Source: Actinernus sp. WN-2022
Lineage: Eukaryota > Cnidaria > Anthozoa > Actiniaria > Actinernidae
Reading direction: 5' to 3'
Assembly (NCBI GenBank): GCA_030867875.1
Contig: JAOWCC010000577.1
Coordinates: 81,263,740 to 81,327,739, forward strand
DNA: 64,000 nt
The first letter of the stretch is position 1; each line of letters starts with the position of its first letter. The position numbers and the translations under genes were made by a program. The notes under the pieces are model-generated. The model searched no databases and was not told the origin of the DNA. It was given only the letters and a program-made list of their open reading frames with translations. Below are positions 1 through 10,722 of this stretch, one piece after another.

Positions 1-276
1 AATCAGGAATTTTAAAAATGTGCATTCGCGAATTCTCGAGACTTCCTGGGATATCTATTGCGCCAATTCACATTGTAAAATGATAAGAACTGTCTCGGCT
101 ATTTCCGAGAATTCACATGAATTTTGACTCTATCGGCTGGCAGTGTTGCAGCATCCTATACAAAACAGTTATTTTACTTCCAATGGTTTTCTTACGTTTA
201 CATTATGTTTCTCTTATTAAAAGTACATCTACAAATCTTAACATGACGTTTTAAATAATATTCAACTCCTCGTTAC

Positions 277-581
277 CTTAAACTCGTTCTTAAATGTAGG
301 GGCGTACTCATCAGAAAGAATTGAAGCAATTTCGTGACTTCCTCCCTGTACAACGATTGACGATGAGCTGAATTTCTGTTCCTCTTTCGCTTCCAACCCC
401 TCCTTTGAACTCGACTTCGCTCCAGCACTCCAAAACAGACTTCTGTACTCAGCCTCCATTATCTCTTCTACTTCCTCTTTCGTTGTCTTTTTTGTCCCTC
501 TCATAGTCTTGCGCAATTCTAGTTGACCGCCGAACCTGCCTGACTTTATATAGTGTGTTCCCCATCGTAGAATGAAATTCT
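277..581 (-). CDS. MACPF-domain secreted protein, exon 8 (3' part continues off the window)
   Basis: Coding exon of a minus-strand host gene. The acceptor AG is at 583-582 and a GT donor at 276-275. The frame contains WGTHYIKSG followed by FGG, the membrane attack complex/perforin signature, then an acidic helical stretch and VVQGG near the end. The exon starts with 2 nt that complete the codon left by exon 7 and ends in phase 0, so at least one more exon lies beyond the left edge. MACPF proteins insert into membranes as oligomeric pores; cnidarians use them in immunity, development and venom. Which role applies cannot be read here. The pyrimidine tract before the acceptor is weak, which is the main doubt. 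Confidence 0.72.
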
Positions 582-597
582 CTATTGATAAAACTCT

Positions 598-2605
598 AAT
601 AAGTTACCTTATTTAAGCAATATAACATGCTTTCCATGCCTTTGTTCTTTAATATAAACATGCGGGGTATGTTGGGAGAACAAAGAAGAACTTGAAAATC
701 ACGAGCCAACGAACATGAAAAACAAGAATATATCTTATTAGTATATACCACACCAGTGAATATCACTTTTCGCGCGCTCTGATTGGCTACTCAAGCAGTG
801 AATATGATTTGATATTCACCTCCGAGCGATGCAGCGACAACTCTCGCGAGTTTTTGTCCATTTGACAGAAAATAAAATAACTATTTGGTGCTGGCTCTTC
901 TCCTGCAGTGTGGTATATACTAAAAAGCGGCGAGGTAAATATTCACCACTAGGTGAATAATTGTTAAATAGTCGTCAGAATTTCACTAACAGTGAGTTTA
1001 CACAGCGCGGAAAATCCCCCAAGGCCAAGGCAGAACTGAGAGGAAGAAGGCATGCTCTGTGTCGGTGTTTGTCTCCGTTTTGAAAATCTCCTTACAACAT
1101 TCCCTGAAAAGAATAGCTCAGAAGTCAAGACAGTTTGCCATAAATTTAAGGCATATTAGGCACTCTAGGAATCAAGGACTTGAACTGGGTGTTTTTTGTT
1201 GCCGAATGTGCACGAGGGAAACATGATTCCCGTCCTCCGTTGGAGCAGCTTCTAGTTGAATGAACTCATATTTTTCCCAAACTAAATGGAAACATCTATC
1301 TGTTGGGACCTTCCTTCCAGTGAGATGAGGCTGACAGTGCAAGGTACTGAGGGAAATGCTCGCTTTTGACATTTTGTCGTGAAACTTCACAACTGTCACC
1401 AGTGAGTTTGAAAAGTTTGGATTTTTTTCATGTAGTTGTTTACAAATGGTACGGCGAAAGCTAAAACACTTATCTGAATTATCTAAGACCAAGCAAGGTG
1501 AATGATAACAATATACACTAATGATTGCCTCCGAGGGAAACGTTGAGTTTTGTTTCCCAAGAATCTCGATGTTTCCCGAGACGCCTGTTTCCCGAGGGAC
1601 CCATCATTAAGTGTTTTGTTAAATAGTCGTAAGTTTTACTACCTGATACAAGCGTGGTTTGTCGTCTTCTCTTCGAGAAGCTGCTTTTCGAGACAAAGTG
1701 CTACCAGCGTTGCTACGGAATTTTTGGTAGCGTTTTGTTTCTTTCTTGCTTCGTTTTTGGCTATCAATTTCTCTCTCACGCCAGATAAAAATGCAAATTG
1801 TTTCTTTGGAGCTGACTCCATTTTAAACGCTTTCTTTCGACGAAAAAGGTCAGCTTTTGATGAAGATCTAGACGTTTTGGAAAACAAAATATGTTCCGCC
1901 TTTTGCTAGCCAGTGGCGCATGCGACACAAGCGGGCAACACTTGATGTATTGTTACCCTCTGACCTCGTAGTTTTGAAAATAATTGCCCGCGTGGGTAAT
2001 AGTTTGTTTTGTTACTTGTCAAGTGACCATAAATCAACCAATGAAGGCGCACGCTAATCTAGAAAACTTATGGCTATATTACAATTGGCCTTATTATTTC
2101 GTGACTTCGTCGCTAACAAAATTGTCGGACACGAACTTAAGCTTACATTTAGTTTGAGAAAGAGTGTTGCTTTTCCCTCTCTCTTGCTCGATTCCTCACT
2201 CTATTTGTCTGTCAGGAGAATTGTTTGAAACTAGACTTGTTATTAAATCCGTTTATGTATTTTACGTACAAAATATTCTAAAAGTGGTTTGTTTCCTTTA
2301 ATCCGCGAATAAAAATATCTCGACCAGGATGGTTAGCAAATTCGAAAAGCTTTATGTTGGAATGTTGAAGTCGGTCGTGAAAACTGTATTTTTGTCAAAT
2401 TAACTATTTTGTCAGTTTTGATGATTAAAATTACATTGAATGTCAACGGTGAATACATTCTTCCTTGTCGTTTGACATTTTGATTTCATTCACAATCGCA
2501 TGCCAATGCCACAGCGGGATGGCACCGAATGTTTATGTCTATAGACTCACGGTTTTCAACCAATCACCGCGCGAGTTTCCTCTGGGTTATTTTATAATTA
2601 CTTTT
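598..2605. repeat. Dispersed 2 kb repeat, copy A (in MACPF intron 7)
   Basis: About 2 kb that matches 8460-10722 in direct orientation: shared starts (AAGCAATATAACA, TGTTGGGAGAACAAAGAA), shared middle (GAGATGAGGCT, TTCGTGACTTCGTCG) and shared ends (GCGCGAGTTTC, GGGTTATTTTATAAT). No intact open frame spans it. It is probably a non-autonomous or decayed DNA transposon. Copy A is interrupted by the MITE at 736-930; copy B is interrupted by a different element. Confidence 0.6.
736..930. mobile_element. MITE with TAGTATATACC ends, copy 1
   Basis: A roughly 190 bp element whose ends are inverted copies of TTAGTATATACCACAC. An almost identical element lies at 40456-40645, so it is a mobile family with no coding capacity. 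It sits inside the 2 kb repeat copy A. Confidence 0.65.
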
Positions 2606-2917
2606 AAACTCCCACGTTATTAGCCTTAATACAAAGCAGAATGTGTACATGTACACGTGTGCAGTTACAGTTTGTGTGCCGCTCGTTCTTCGAAATTATG
2701 GACTATTATACAAATAGAGTGTGTCCGTCGAAGAACTATTATAACAATAGAGTCTGTCAAGGGACTATCGACTGATAGTTGCGAATTATTTTCTTTAAAA
2801 GCTTGGTTATGCATGAGGTCAACCTGGAGTCAAATATTGATCATTGGTAGTTACACATTAGGAAAGATAAGCATTAATCTTTACACTCACTCCATGACTA
2901 GCAACGATAAAACTTAC

Positions 2918-3030
2918 GATAGGCTAGTGGTGCCTTTGGTGTGAAGTAAGACGGTGGCAAATGCATAAACTCCCTCAAGAAAGCCCTGCTAAGATCTGAT
3001 GGCTTCACTTCATCCTTGAAAATTTCGTAT
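2918..3030 (-). CDS. MACPF-domain protein, exon 7
   Basis: 113 nt exon with acceptor AG at 3032-3031 after a T-rich tract and donor GTAAGT from 2917. It opens with 1 nt completing the Arg codon of exon 6, then encodes a charged helical stretch (begins YEIFKDEV, includes DLSRAFLREF) and ends with 1 nt, which fits the 2 nt start of exon 8. In MACPF proteins this region lies just before the GTHY signature, consistent with its place in the gene. Confidence 0.75.
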
Positions 3031-3318
3031 CTATGACACAAAAAAGTTATACAGCTATTTATCCAAAAAGCTTTAGTGTTGATCAGCACTACTCGTAACT
3101 TTTGCTATACATTTTATCAGTGTTATTAATTATTGTTGTTATTATTGTTACATTAAACATTTGGAATAGAGTACGTACCTTTGTTCTTATTAATCCAGGA
3201 ACAAATTAAATTAACAAAACATCCTTCAGTTAGTTTTTATAACTAATCAAGGATATGGTATTATTACTGAAGATGACCGGCATTGCAAAGAGACAAAATA
3301 ATACACGAATACATTTAC

Positions 3319-3549
3319 CTATCTACATCGATGTCAAACACAGAGAGGAACGTCTGGGATGATGAGCTCTCGGAGCTGCCCCAAGCTTTCTTCACTCCAC
3401 CATAGAAACCAAAGAACGATCCTGACGTTCCCGCCTCCCCTTGCAAATATGTTTGATATTCAGAACGAGATGAAAAGGTGAACATCGATGCTGATGTATC
3501 GTAAATGCCGTGTACGTTCATAGTGTCTGGGACTTGAAAGTCATCATAC
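3319..3549 (-). CDS. MACPF-domain protein, exon 6
   Basis: 231 nt exon, acceptor AG at 3551-3550, donor GTAAAT from 3318. It encodes MNVHGIYDTSAS, then FSSRSEYQTYL, a Gly-rich GSFFGFYGGVKKAWG segment, a Ser cluster, and ends DIDVDR. This is the typical order of the first half of a MACPF domain in marine invertebrate family members. The phase is 1 nt in and 2 nt out, matching exons 5 and 7. Confidence 0.82.
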
Positions 3550-3810
3550 CTTTAAGGAAATTAAAGGAACATGTTCATGTATGGGGATATGTATGTGAGT
3601 CAAAAGAGGATGGTGGTAGATAACATGTTTGAAATAGGGTGCTGTTGTGTGTGTGTATTTGATGTATGTGTGGATATGAAGGTGCAAGGAATGTAATTAA
3701 TAGTAGAAAGAGTTTAGCACCTTTTATAGCATTCTACCAAAGGCCACAATTTTGTGCACATCGCCAGAAATAAGTGACATTTAGCAATTGTCAGCGACGT
3801 TACAAGCGGG

Positions 3811-3885
3811 CCGGCTCTATGGTCAAGTGGTTAGAGCGTGGGCCTTGAAATCCCGCGACCGGAGTTCGACTCCTACGCTGGACAT
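3811..3885 (+). repeat. tRNA-derived SINE head
   Basis: A tRNA-like stretch with A box TGGTCAAGTGGTTAGAGC and B box GAGTTCGACTCC at tRNA spacing, followed by an A-run at 3885-3893. The anticodon region reads TTGAAAT. The fold is imperfect and there is a poly(A)-like tail, so a SINE is more likely than a functional tRNA. Confidence 0.5.
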
Positions 3886-5261
3886 GAAAAAAAAATGTTA
3901 CTTCTTTTTCTCCTTTCTCAGTTTTATTTAAACTTGTCCTCTATTTTGAAGCTATTAGAGCCGCCTTCCAAACTAAAATATTGTTGTTTACTGTCTCTCA
4001 AGCCTCAAAACGGGCACGAATGGGAGATATCGCTGACCACAATTAGTATCGCAGACTCTTCTCTATAGGTCCGGCTAGGGCCTATTTTCAAAAAGGGACA
4101 ATTAATTTGAATAACTGCTGGTCAGTTACAAATACACTGCAGTTTCATAAGGAGAGAACAAGTTGTCCATTGGTATGTGTTCGTGGTGTTTTAGACGCTC
4201 GTGGCCAGAGATATGATGGTCTCAAGACAGCCAAATTTACAGGATTTAGCATACAAAGATGGCGGATTCTGCCGGTTTATCCAACATCGAAATATTCAAC
4301 TGCAAAAACGAAACCTCAAAGGAATCCACAGCTGCTCTAATGACGTTTAGTGACGAAGATTAACCCTTCGTTCAGAAGGCCTGATATAGACATTTTGCAA
4401 AATACAGTATATTCCACCTCAGAATCCAAGTTATAAGGAACAATTGCAGAATACCCCACCACTTGGTTCATTAATAATGCATTTTCTCAAATTGTCATAC
4501 AAACCCTCTAAAAACCTAACCCTGAAATTCAAATAAATCTTACCCATTTTCAACTCCAAATCATTCATGGAACGAGTCTAAATACACCTGAGCTAAATGG
4601 ATAATTTTGCACAATTTGAAAGGGCTTTTCAAGTGATCTTTTGAAGTGGTGGGGTATTCTGCAATCTAGCCTTTTTTCCCCATAGTTTTCTTGTAATTTA
4701 TATGAACTGTGCTTGCTGACCTCTGAGCCGAAATTGATATTGCACAATCGGCCGTGTCGCGTTTTTCTGGCGATGAATGAGTTCAAGAATTTAATCGCTG
4801 ATTATAGTAGACTGACAATTACAGGATGGATAGTGTTTGATCATTCAAATCTCAATTCTAACATTGATAAGTAATTGAACAATGGCAAGGCCATATTTTA
4901 CTCACATATCCTTTTCTAAAACGATGTTTTATCCATCTTGCTTTTTGACTTATTTTGTTTATACGACATGCCGCTTTCGCACATTTAACAAATATATATC
5001 ATTTTGTCAGGGATCTGCCACTTCTCGCTAATAATTTTGATTATAACCAGATCTTAACAGTAGGTAAGTTGCATTCGTTAGAATACAGAAGATATGGACA
5101 AGCACTTATTCTACTTTTGACTGAATGATTAAAGGAAAATGGTCCTAGATATATTGCTAACATTTTTTCAAGCTCGTCAATCTAATACAGTTTAAGGAGT
5201 GGTGGGTACAATCTTGTCCAATTAACCAGCTTACCGAATAGTTGCTATTGCTATAATTCAT

Positions 5262-5356
5262 ATACCTACCTACTATCTCATCTATGGAACAAACTACCTA
5301 CATCCATCAAGAATACCAACACAATCAAGGAATTTCGTTATTTGATTTTAGTAATT
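5262..5356 (+). pseudogene. LINE ORF2 C-terminal tail relic
   Basis: One frame reads LWNKLPTSIKNTNTIKEF and ends at a TAA, the usual last motif of CR1/L2-type non-LTR retrotransposon polymerases. The AT-rich tract after it ends in ATATTATATTATATTC, which may be the microsatellite tail. Nothing upstream is clearly related, so this is a short 5'-truncated copy. Confidence 0.45.
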
Positions 5357-5696
5357 TAAAGTTCAGTTGCAAATGCAATTACTGCCTCATGTAAATTTAT
5401 TATAATAGAATCGTCTTTGGGCTGGGCTAGGGCTAGGTCGAGTGCTGGTTAGCCTCGAGTGGGTCGGGCAACAGGGCCTATATATATTATATTATATTCT
5501 TAGATTATTTGTAAATGTTCATATTGTAATTTAGATATTATTAGTCTTTTTATGTATCTTATGGTTATAGTTATTATTGTTTTTAATTCTTTGCCTTTTT
5601 GTTGTTGGACGTTTCAAACATGAGCCTCTAGCTCGGATGTAAGGGTAACCTTATGCCACGTTTTCGACATTGATAACTTGTATTGTATTGTATTTG

Positions 5697-5818
5697 CTGT
5701 CCACTTATGCACAGATGACGTCACAACGTAAGGAGAACAAAGTAGTACCGTAAGTACGTAACTGATGTTATTTTCACGTTGTGACGTCATTTGTGCATCT
5801 ATAAGAGGACAGACCCCT
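5697..5818. repeat. Palindromic MITE, TGACGTCA in the arms
   Basis: Inverted arms of about 35 bp (CTGTCCAC...GATGACGTCACAACGT and its complement) enclose a short loop. No coding capacity. A partial relative (AAGAGGACAGACAC) occurs at 22690. Confidence 0.5.
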
Positions 5819-6117
5819 GGCAAAATGAAATATTTGTTTTATACGATAATTAGCGAACACCCTCAACAACGAGCACGCGCGTGACCTTTTGACGTCATCT
5901 GTGTATCTGTACTCTAATAGATCATGGCCAGTATCGACCAATCAGAGCGCGCGTTTCTCCCTGTTTATTGTATAACATTGGAAACGAAAGCATGCAAATA
6001 GATTAACAGTGGTTATGATTTGCTCTCCGCGCCGCGCCGAGCTGCGCTGTTACTTTATGTTATCAATAATATTTGTAATGTGAAGTTTCATGGTTTCAAG
6101 AGAAAAATATCGCTCAC

Positions 6118-6230
6118 ATTGAATGTCCTCCACAGCTCCTCTGAATAATGCTCATTTTCCTTGATTCAGGGCCGTAATCTCCTCTGCCATCAAAACCAAC
6201 ACCGATGAACGCAGCTCCGTCTATCATATT
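6118..6230 (-). CDS. MACPF-domain protein, exon 5 (domain start)
   Basis: 113 nt exon between acceptor AG at 6232-6231 (ATTCTGTTCAG context on the plus strand, reversed) and donor GTGAGC from 6117. It encodes GAAFIGVGFDGRGDYGPESR and a following Cys (QRSCGG), which reads as the N-terminal edge of a MACPF domain. It starts in phase 0 after exon 4 and ends with AT, which with the first G of exon 6 gives Met. The exact phase match with both neighbours is the strongest evidence. Confidence 0.8.
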
Positions 6231-6769
6231 CTGTTCAGAAAAGTGCAAGTTACTAATACAGAACATAATTCATTCATTCAATTTCATTGTCTAAACAACA
6301 CATAACAAACAATTAATTAACTTAGGTGCAGGTGTGTGACGCAATGGATTAGTGCACGACAGGTTGAACCTGCGGCCACGAATACGATTCGGCCAGCTCC
6401 GAGAGATCTAACATGGAAGGGGTAAAGTTCTTTCCACCGTCTTCCGCCTGGAATAAATGTCTGTTAGCCTGATGGGGTTACCGACGTTAAATAAAGATAC
6501 ATTATTTTCTTTATCTTTAATGTGTTTAGAGCCTTTACAACTGCCTTTATTTGTATTCGAAAGACATAACATCCCTCTACTGGATACTTGTTGCTGGATA
6601 TTTATTTATCGCTCCTTCAAAGGGCTTTTCATCAATATCTACCGCATCGTTCTTAATAGAATCCTTTTCGTACACACGTTTAGCTTTATTATGTAGGTTA
6701 CATCTTTTCGAGCAACCAGAACACGCCTCTCTGGAAGTAAGAGTGTATAATGATGGGATACCGTATATA

Positions 6770-7345
6770 ATAAATTTTACAACAACCGCCAATTTTCTCG
6801 CAATCTGATTGGCTAATTTTCATATGCAATATTTTAACAGACGCGCGGCCGGCTTTCCGAAGCGGGCTTATAGCTTTGCAGAGATTTGTGAATTCAGGTT
6901 GTGTACACATCTGTTCCAAAAATCAAGAAAATGAGGATTTTAAAAGCATTTCATCACTGGGAAAAGTTAATCGGTGAGTCAAACTTCCTTGTGTGGTGCC
7001 ATTTGTCAAAATTCGAGCTCTCTCTCGAGTCGAACCAAAGCATTTTCGGCTAATTTGTGATCGACTTTGTGACAAGTTCGACCGATCTTTTAGAACTAGA
7101 ACTGAGAAATGGTCTTGAATTAAATACATAATCTTCTAGTTCGTGATTAAAATCTCTTATTCAGGATATTTACATAACGTTCTTAAGTAGAAACAAACAG
7201 TTTAGAGTAGCTTAGGTATTTTTCTAGAGTTCGGGAAAGCATAAAGACGTGTTTACGTTTTGGACTTTTCGACTCGAAAGGCAGTTTGTAGACACTCATT
7301 TGAAGCTAAAAGTGTTTTGTTGTTGTAAAAAACAAATTGAAGTTA
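6770..7345. repeat. Dispersed DNA repeat, also present at 22648-25590
   Basis: Shares CAACCGCCAATTTTCTCGCA, GCATTTCAT, TCAGGATATTTACAT and TTGAAGCTAAAAGTGTTTT with pieces at 22648-22700, 23560-23640 and 25310-25570. The second copy is split by LINE fragments. No open frame. Confidence 0.5.
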
Positions 7346-7488
7346 GTTTTTTATGTGTCTGTCCTAATATTGACAATGATTTTCGTCATAACATGGTCAA
7401 AATAACTGTGGACAGCTATTTTGACCATGTTATGACGAAAATCATTGTCAATATTAGGACAGACACAAAAAACTAACTTCAATTTGTT
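7331..7488. repeat. Near-perfect palindrome, arms of about 75 bp
   Basis: The stretch from AACAAATTGAAGTTAG to the centre near 7410 is repeated in inverted order to CTAACTTCAATTTGTT at 7488, with almost no mismatch. Such a hairpin is typical of a very young MITE or of a foldback duplication. Confidence 0.7.
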
Positions 7489-7662
7489 AAGTTGATGATG
7501 GTGATGATGATGAACAAGGCACTTTTGACAATTGAATGCCTTATTCTTAAAGTGTTTTAAAGTTATTTTAAAGTTAGTACGAGAGCTTAGCTTCAACGAA
7601 ACAAAACCTAAATCCCTATATTCAAACGAACTATAGGCCTATATATTTACAATTTGACTACT

Positions 7663-7924
7663 GTAACCGCAATAGACAACGAGAACCAATCACATTGCAG
7701 AACGAAAACCAAACAGTTCAACTTACAAATCCTAACGTATCCACGCGATTTTCTTCATTCAAAAGACCTAGTCCGCCAAATGTGCCTTTTACCAGATCAA
7801 AACTCGAGCAAGTTAAAATGCTGTTGTATTGTGTTTGACACTGGCTCAAATAACCCTAAGTTGGAATACATTGTTTTCGTTCTGCAATATGATTGGTTCT
7901 CGTTGTCTAAATGTCCCGGTTACA
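7663..7924. mobile_element. MITE with GTAACCG ends
   Basis: About 50 bp inverted repeats (containing GACAACGAGAACCAATCA and GCAGAACGAAAAC) flank a 160 bp centre without coding capacity. Confidence 0.6.
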
Positions 7925-7989
7925 TGCAGTAATCGCACAGTAAGTAAGTTTCAAGGTACTCAGACATTCTCGCTTGTTTAGATTCTCAC

Positions 7990-8235
7990 CCTGCACTGTT
8001 CAGTTTCTTCGAGGGCGTTAAAGCAAGGATCCCCTTGCTTGTATCCAGTCCCCCAGCATCCATTCATCGCGACGGTCCCGAGGCCTGCTGGATAGTTGTA
8101 CGGTTGCGCCGATTCCTTTTCCATTTCACCGTCACCCTTTTCTTGATCCTCTATTTGTGCGTCAATGTGATACCCGGCTGGTACAAACATATCTTCGCTC
8201 TCCCATCCCTTGTCAGGTAAGATGTCTAGTTTTAT
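7990..8235 (-). CDS. MACPF-domain protein, exon 4
   Basis: 246 nt exon, exactly 82 codons, phase 0 on both sides; acceptor CACTTCACAG before 8235 and donor GTGAGA from 7989. It encodes an acidic segment (GWESEDMFVPAG), then a Pro/Gly-rich part with NGCWGTGYKQGDPCF and a last QCR. Three cysteines suggest a disulphide-bonded extracellular segment. I do not recognise a named domain upstream of the MACPF start. Confidence 0.75.
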
Positions 8236-8369
8236 CTGTGAAGTGGAACATGTTATCAATCAAAATTAAGTTTTCTTTTGACTGCAGATCTTCCCTAAAA
8301 TCCCGTGATTTACTACAAGCTTGCAGACCTCAGCAGTTGGGATACATAACTTGTATAGTCTTCCGGTTG

Positions 8370-8428
8370 GCTCAGTGGTCAAGCTCCGGTCAGTCATGTG
8401 GGTTCAAAACTCCGGCCGGCCCAACACT
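8370..8428 (+). repeat. Truncated tRNA-like SINE fragment
   Basis: Carries an A-box-like GGTTGGCTCAGTGGTCAAGC and a B-box-like GGGTTCAAAACTCC, too close together for a complete tRNA. Most likely a decayed SINE. Confidence 0.3.
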
Positions 8429-8966
8429 CGGGGTCTTTTATTATATGGACGATAGTGTTTTACTTAAGCAATATAACACGCTTTCCATGTCTTTGTTCTC
8501 TTCTATAAACACGCGAGATATGTTGGGAGAACAAAGAAAAACTTGAAAATCACGAGCCGCGTGTTATATTGCTTTTATAAAATAACGAACAGGAAAAGCA
8601 CGAGAGATAAATCTTACCGGCGCACGCACGATCAGAAGATAAATTCTCCTAAATGTAGCAGTCGTCAGAAATCGACCGACGGTGCGTTTGCACAGCGCGG
8701 GAAATCCCCCGATACAGAATTGAGAGAAACGAAGGAATGCTCTGTGTCCTCTGATCTGTGTCAGTGTGTGGCTCTATTTTTAAAACATCTGCTTCAACAT
8801 TCCTCGAAAAGAATAACTCGGAATTCAAGACATGCTTTCCCGGAAATTTAAGGCGTAAGGCATTTAAGGAGTGGATGACTTGAACTGCATGGGTGTTTTT
8901 GCCGCTGAATGACAGAATGTACATGAGGAAACATGATTCCCCTGTTGAACTTTGAAGCAGGTTTTA

Positions 8967-9885
8967 GGCCCTGTTTACATGAAAGAAGGGTGCCCCTACT
9001 AGGTAGGGGCACTCTACCTGGTAGGGTTGAAGATATTGCCATTTCACATGCATTGTTTTCAACAGTGTAGGGGCACCCTACCTAGTAGGGTCAGAAGTCA
9101 GCGCCAGTTCACATGCGAAATGTTACCCCTAGCTGTTCATGTCTTTGATACTTGGTGTTGGCTCCGTAACTTGTGCTGGGCCAAAATCGCAAGCATAGTC
9201 ATGCATCTGCGTACTTCAGTATACATGCTCGCCAGATCGGCTTCAAAATCGATTCCTCTAAAATCACACGTAGTTTTGTACTCTTTTGTGTATTTTAAAA
9301 GAACTTCAACCTTCTCAGTGGTCCATGAAAACTTCTTTGTAGTCTTTGCCTTCTTTGTAGTCGATTTTTTTGGCCGGCTGCGAGCCATAGTCGTTCGGGT
9401 TGTTGTGTAGACTCGCCGCCATGATTGATATTCTCCGTCTCATTTTCTTCGCAAAACACCATTTCTATCGGACTTGAATCTTCCAAGGACAAGCTGTTAC
9501 TTTCTTCTACGGGTTCAGACCCTTCTGGTTGAGATTGCATGAGTTTATCTAGCTGATGTCGTCGCAAAAACTCGCCTGATTTATACCCGGGCGAAGCCAT
9601 GCTCGATTATAAATTTTCGCGCGCTTGTGACAGTAACCCGAGAACACACAAACTGAACCCTACACCCTAGGGACAACCCTATCTTGAGCTTTCACATGGG
9701 CTTATGTAAACAAAACTTGGCCCTACTAGGTAGGGTTTCCCTACCCCTGAGGTAGGGAAACCCTACCCCTAGGGGCACCCTACCTCACATGTAAAACAAA
9801 CCGTGTAATACAAAGGAGAAGGGAAACTCTACTAGGTAGGGAAACCTTACTAGGTAGGGGCACCCTCCCTCATGTAAACAGGCCC
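8967..9885. mobile_element. PIF/Harbinger-like element with TTA target duplication
   Basis: Terminal inverted repeats begin GGCCCTGTTTACATG (left) and GGGCCTGTTTACATG (right, reversed), followed inward by several copies of CTACTAGGTAGGG. Direct TTA repeats at 8964-8966 and 9886-9888 match the 3 bp TWA target duplication of the PIF/Harbinger superfamily. No DDE transposase is present, so the element is non-autonomous, but it carries a Myb/SANT-like gene on the minus strand. Confidence 0.7.
9137..9600 (-). pseudogene. Myb/SANT-like protein of the Harbinger element, frameshifted
   Basis: ATG at 9600-9598 opens a frame with an acidic N-terminal part (SGEFLRRHQLDKLMQ; ESNSLSLEDSSP). A second frame overlapping it encodes a basic stretch (MARSRPKKSTTKKAKTTKK) followed by FSWTTEKVEVLLKYTKEYK, the Trp-containing first helix of a Myb/SANT-like or MADF DNA-binding fold. 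The two frames read as one protein broken by a single frameshift near 9390-9410. PIF/Harbinger elements normally encode a Myb-like partner that brings the transposase to DNA, which fits this context. Confidence 0.5.
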
Positions 9886-10722
9886 TTAGTTGAATTAACT
9901 TTTATTTTCGCCAAACTCACTGGAAAGATCTAGCTGTTGGAACCTTCCTTCCAATGAGATGAGGCTAAGAGTGCAAGGGAAAAGCTCATTTTGTTCTGTG
10001 AAAAAATCAACAAAATATCAACTTCACAACTGTCGCACGTGAGTTTGCAAAATTCATGTAGACTTGTAGTTGTTCATAAAATGGCAAGGAGAAAGCTAAA
10101 AACTGAATTATATAAGACCAAGCAGGGTGAATGATAACAATTGGCCTTATATGAAGGCTTATTATTTCGTGACTTCGTCGCCGACAAAATGTCGGACTTG
10201 AACATTAAGCGTATACGTATATGTCCTTTTAGTTTTAGTTTGGGATAAAAAAAGACAGAGTAAAAAGATTGAAAGAATGTTGCCTTGCTTTTCCCTCTCG
10301 TCTACTCTAGTCTCTAGCTCGATCCCTCACTCTATTCGTCTATAAGGAGGTTGTTTAAAAACTAGAGTTGTTAGCCGTTTGTGCATGTCTTTTAGTTTTA
10401 CCGTACGAAATAAGTTAAACGAAAAGTGATTTTGACTTTTGTTTGTTGGATCCGCGAATACAAATATATTGGCCGGAAGGCGGGATGGTTAGCAAATTTG
10501 ATAACTTCGTCGGTTGGCTGTATTTTTGTTAAATATATCTGTCGGTTTTGCTGATTACAATCATATTGAAAGTCAACGTTTGGTGAATACATTCTTCCTT
10601 GTCGTTTGCCATTTTTATTTCATTCACAATCGCGTGCCAGCGAATTTCCATGTCTATGGACTCTCATATAAACACGGCTTTCAGCCAATCAGCGCGCGAG
10701 TTTCACCTGGGTTATTTTATAA

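Larger units (their letters stand above)
3550..6117. other. MACPF intron 5, mostly unassigned
   Basis: Contains a tRNA-derived SINE head (3811-3885), a LINE tail (5262-5356) and a palindromic MITE (5697-5818). The remaining sequence, including 3890-5260, shows no gene or clear repeat structure to me. Confidence 0.5.
6231..7989. other. MACPF intron 4
   Basis: Holds a dispersed repeat at about 6770-7345, the 7331-7488 palindrome inserted at its end, and the 7663-7924 MITE. The part 6231-6770 shows no gene. Confidence 0.5.
8460..10722. repeat. Dispersed 2 kb repeat, copy B (in MACPF intron 3)
   Basis: Same family and orientation as 598-2605. It is interrupted at 8967-9885 by a Harbinger-like element; copy A has the uninterrupted sequence (AGCTTCTAGTTGAATGAACT near 1243). 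No open frame spans it. Confidence 0.6.

Noticed and set aside
1639..1909. Opposed frames of 82 and 119 codons in repeat copy A
   Set aside because: They sit within a dispersed non-coding repeat; copy B does not keep either frame clearly, and no domain is seen.
7249..7596. Two mirrored frames with the same peptide on opposite strands
   Set aside because: They arise from the palindrome at 7331-7488 and not from genes.
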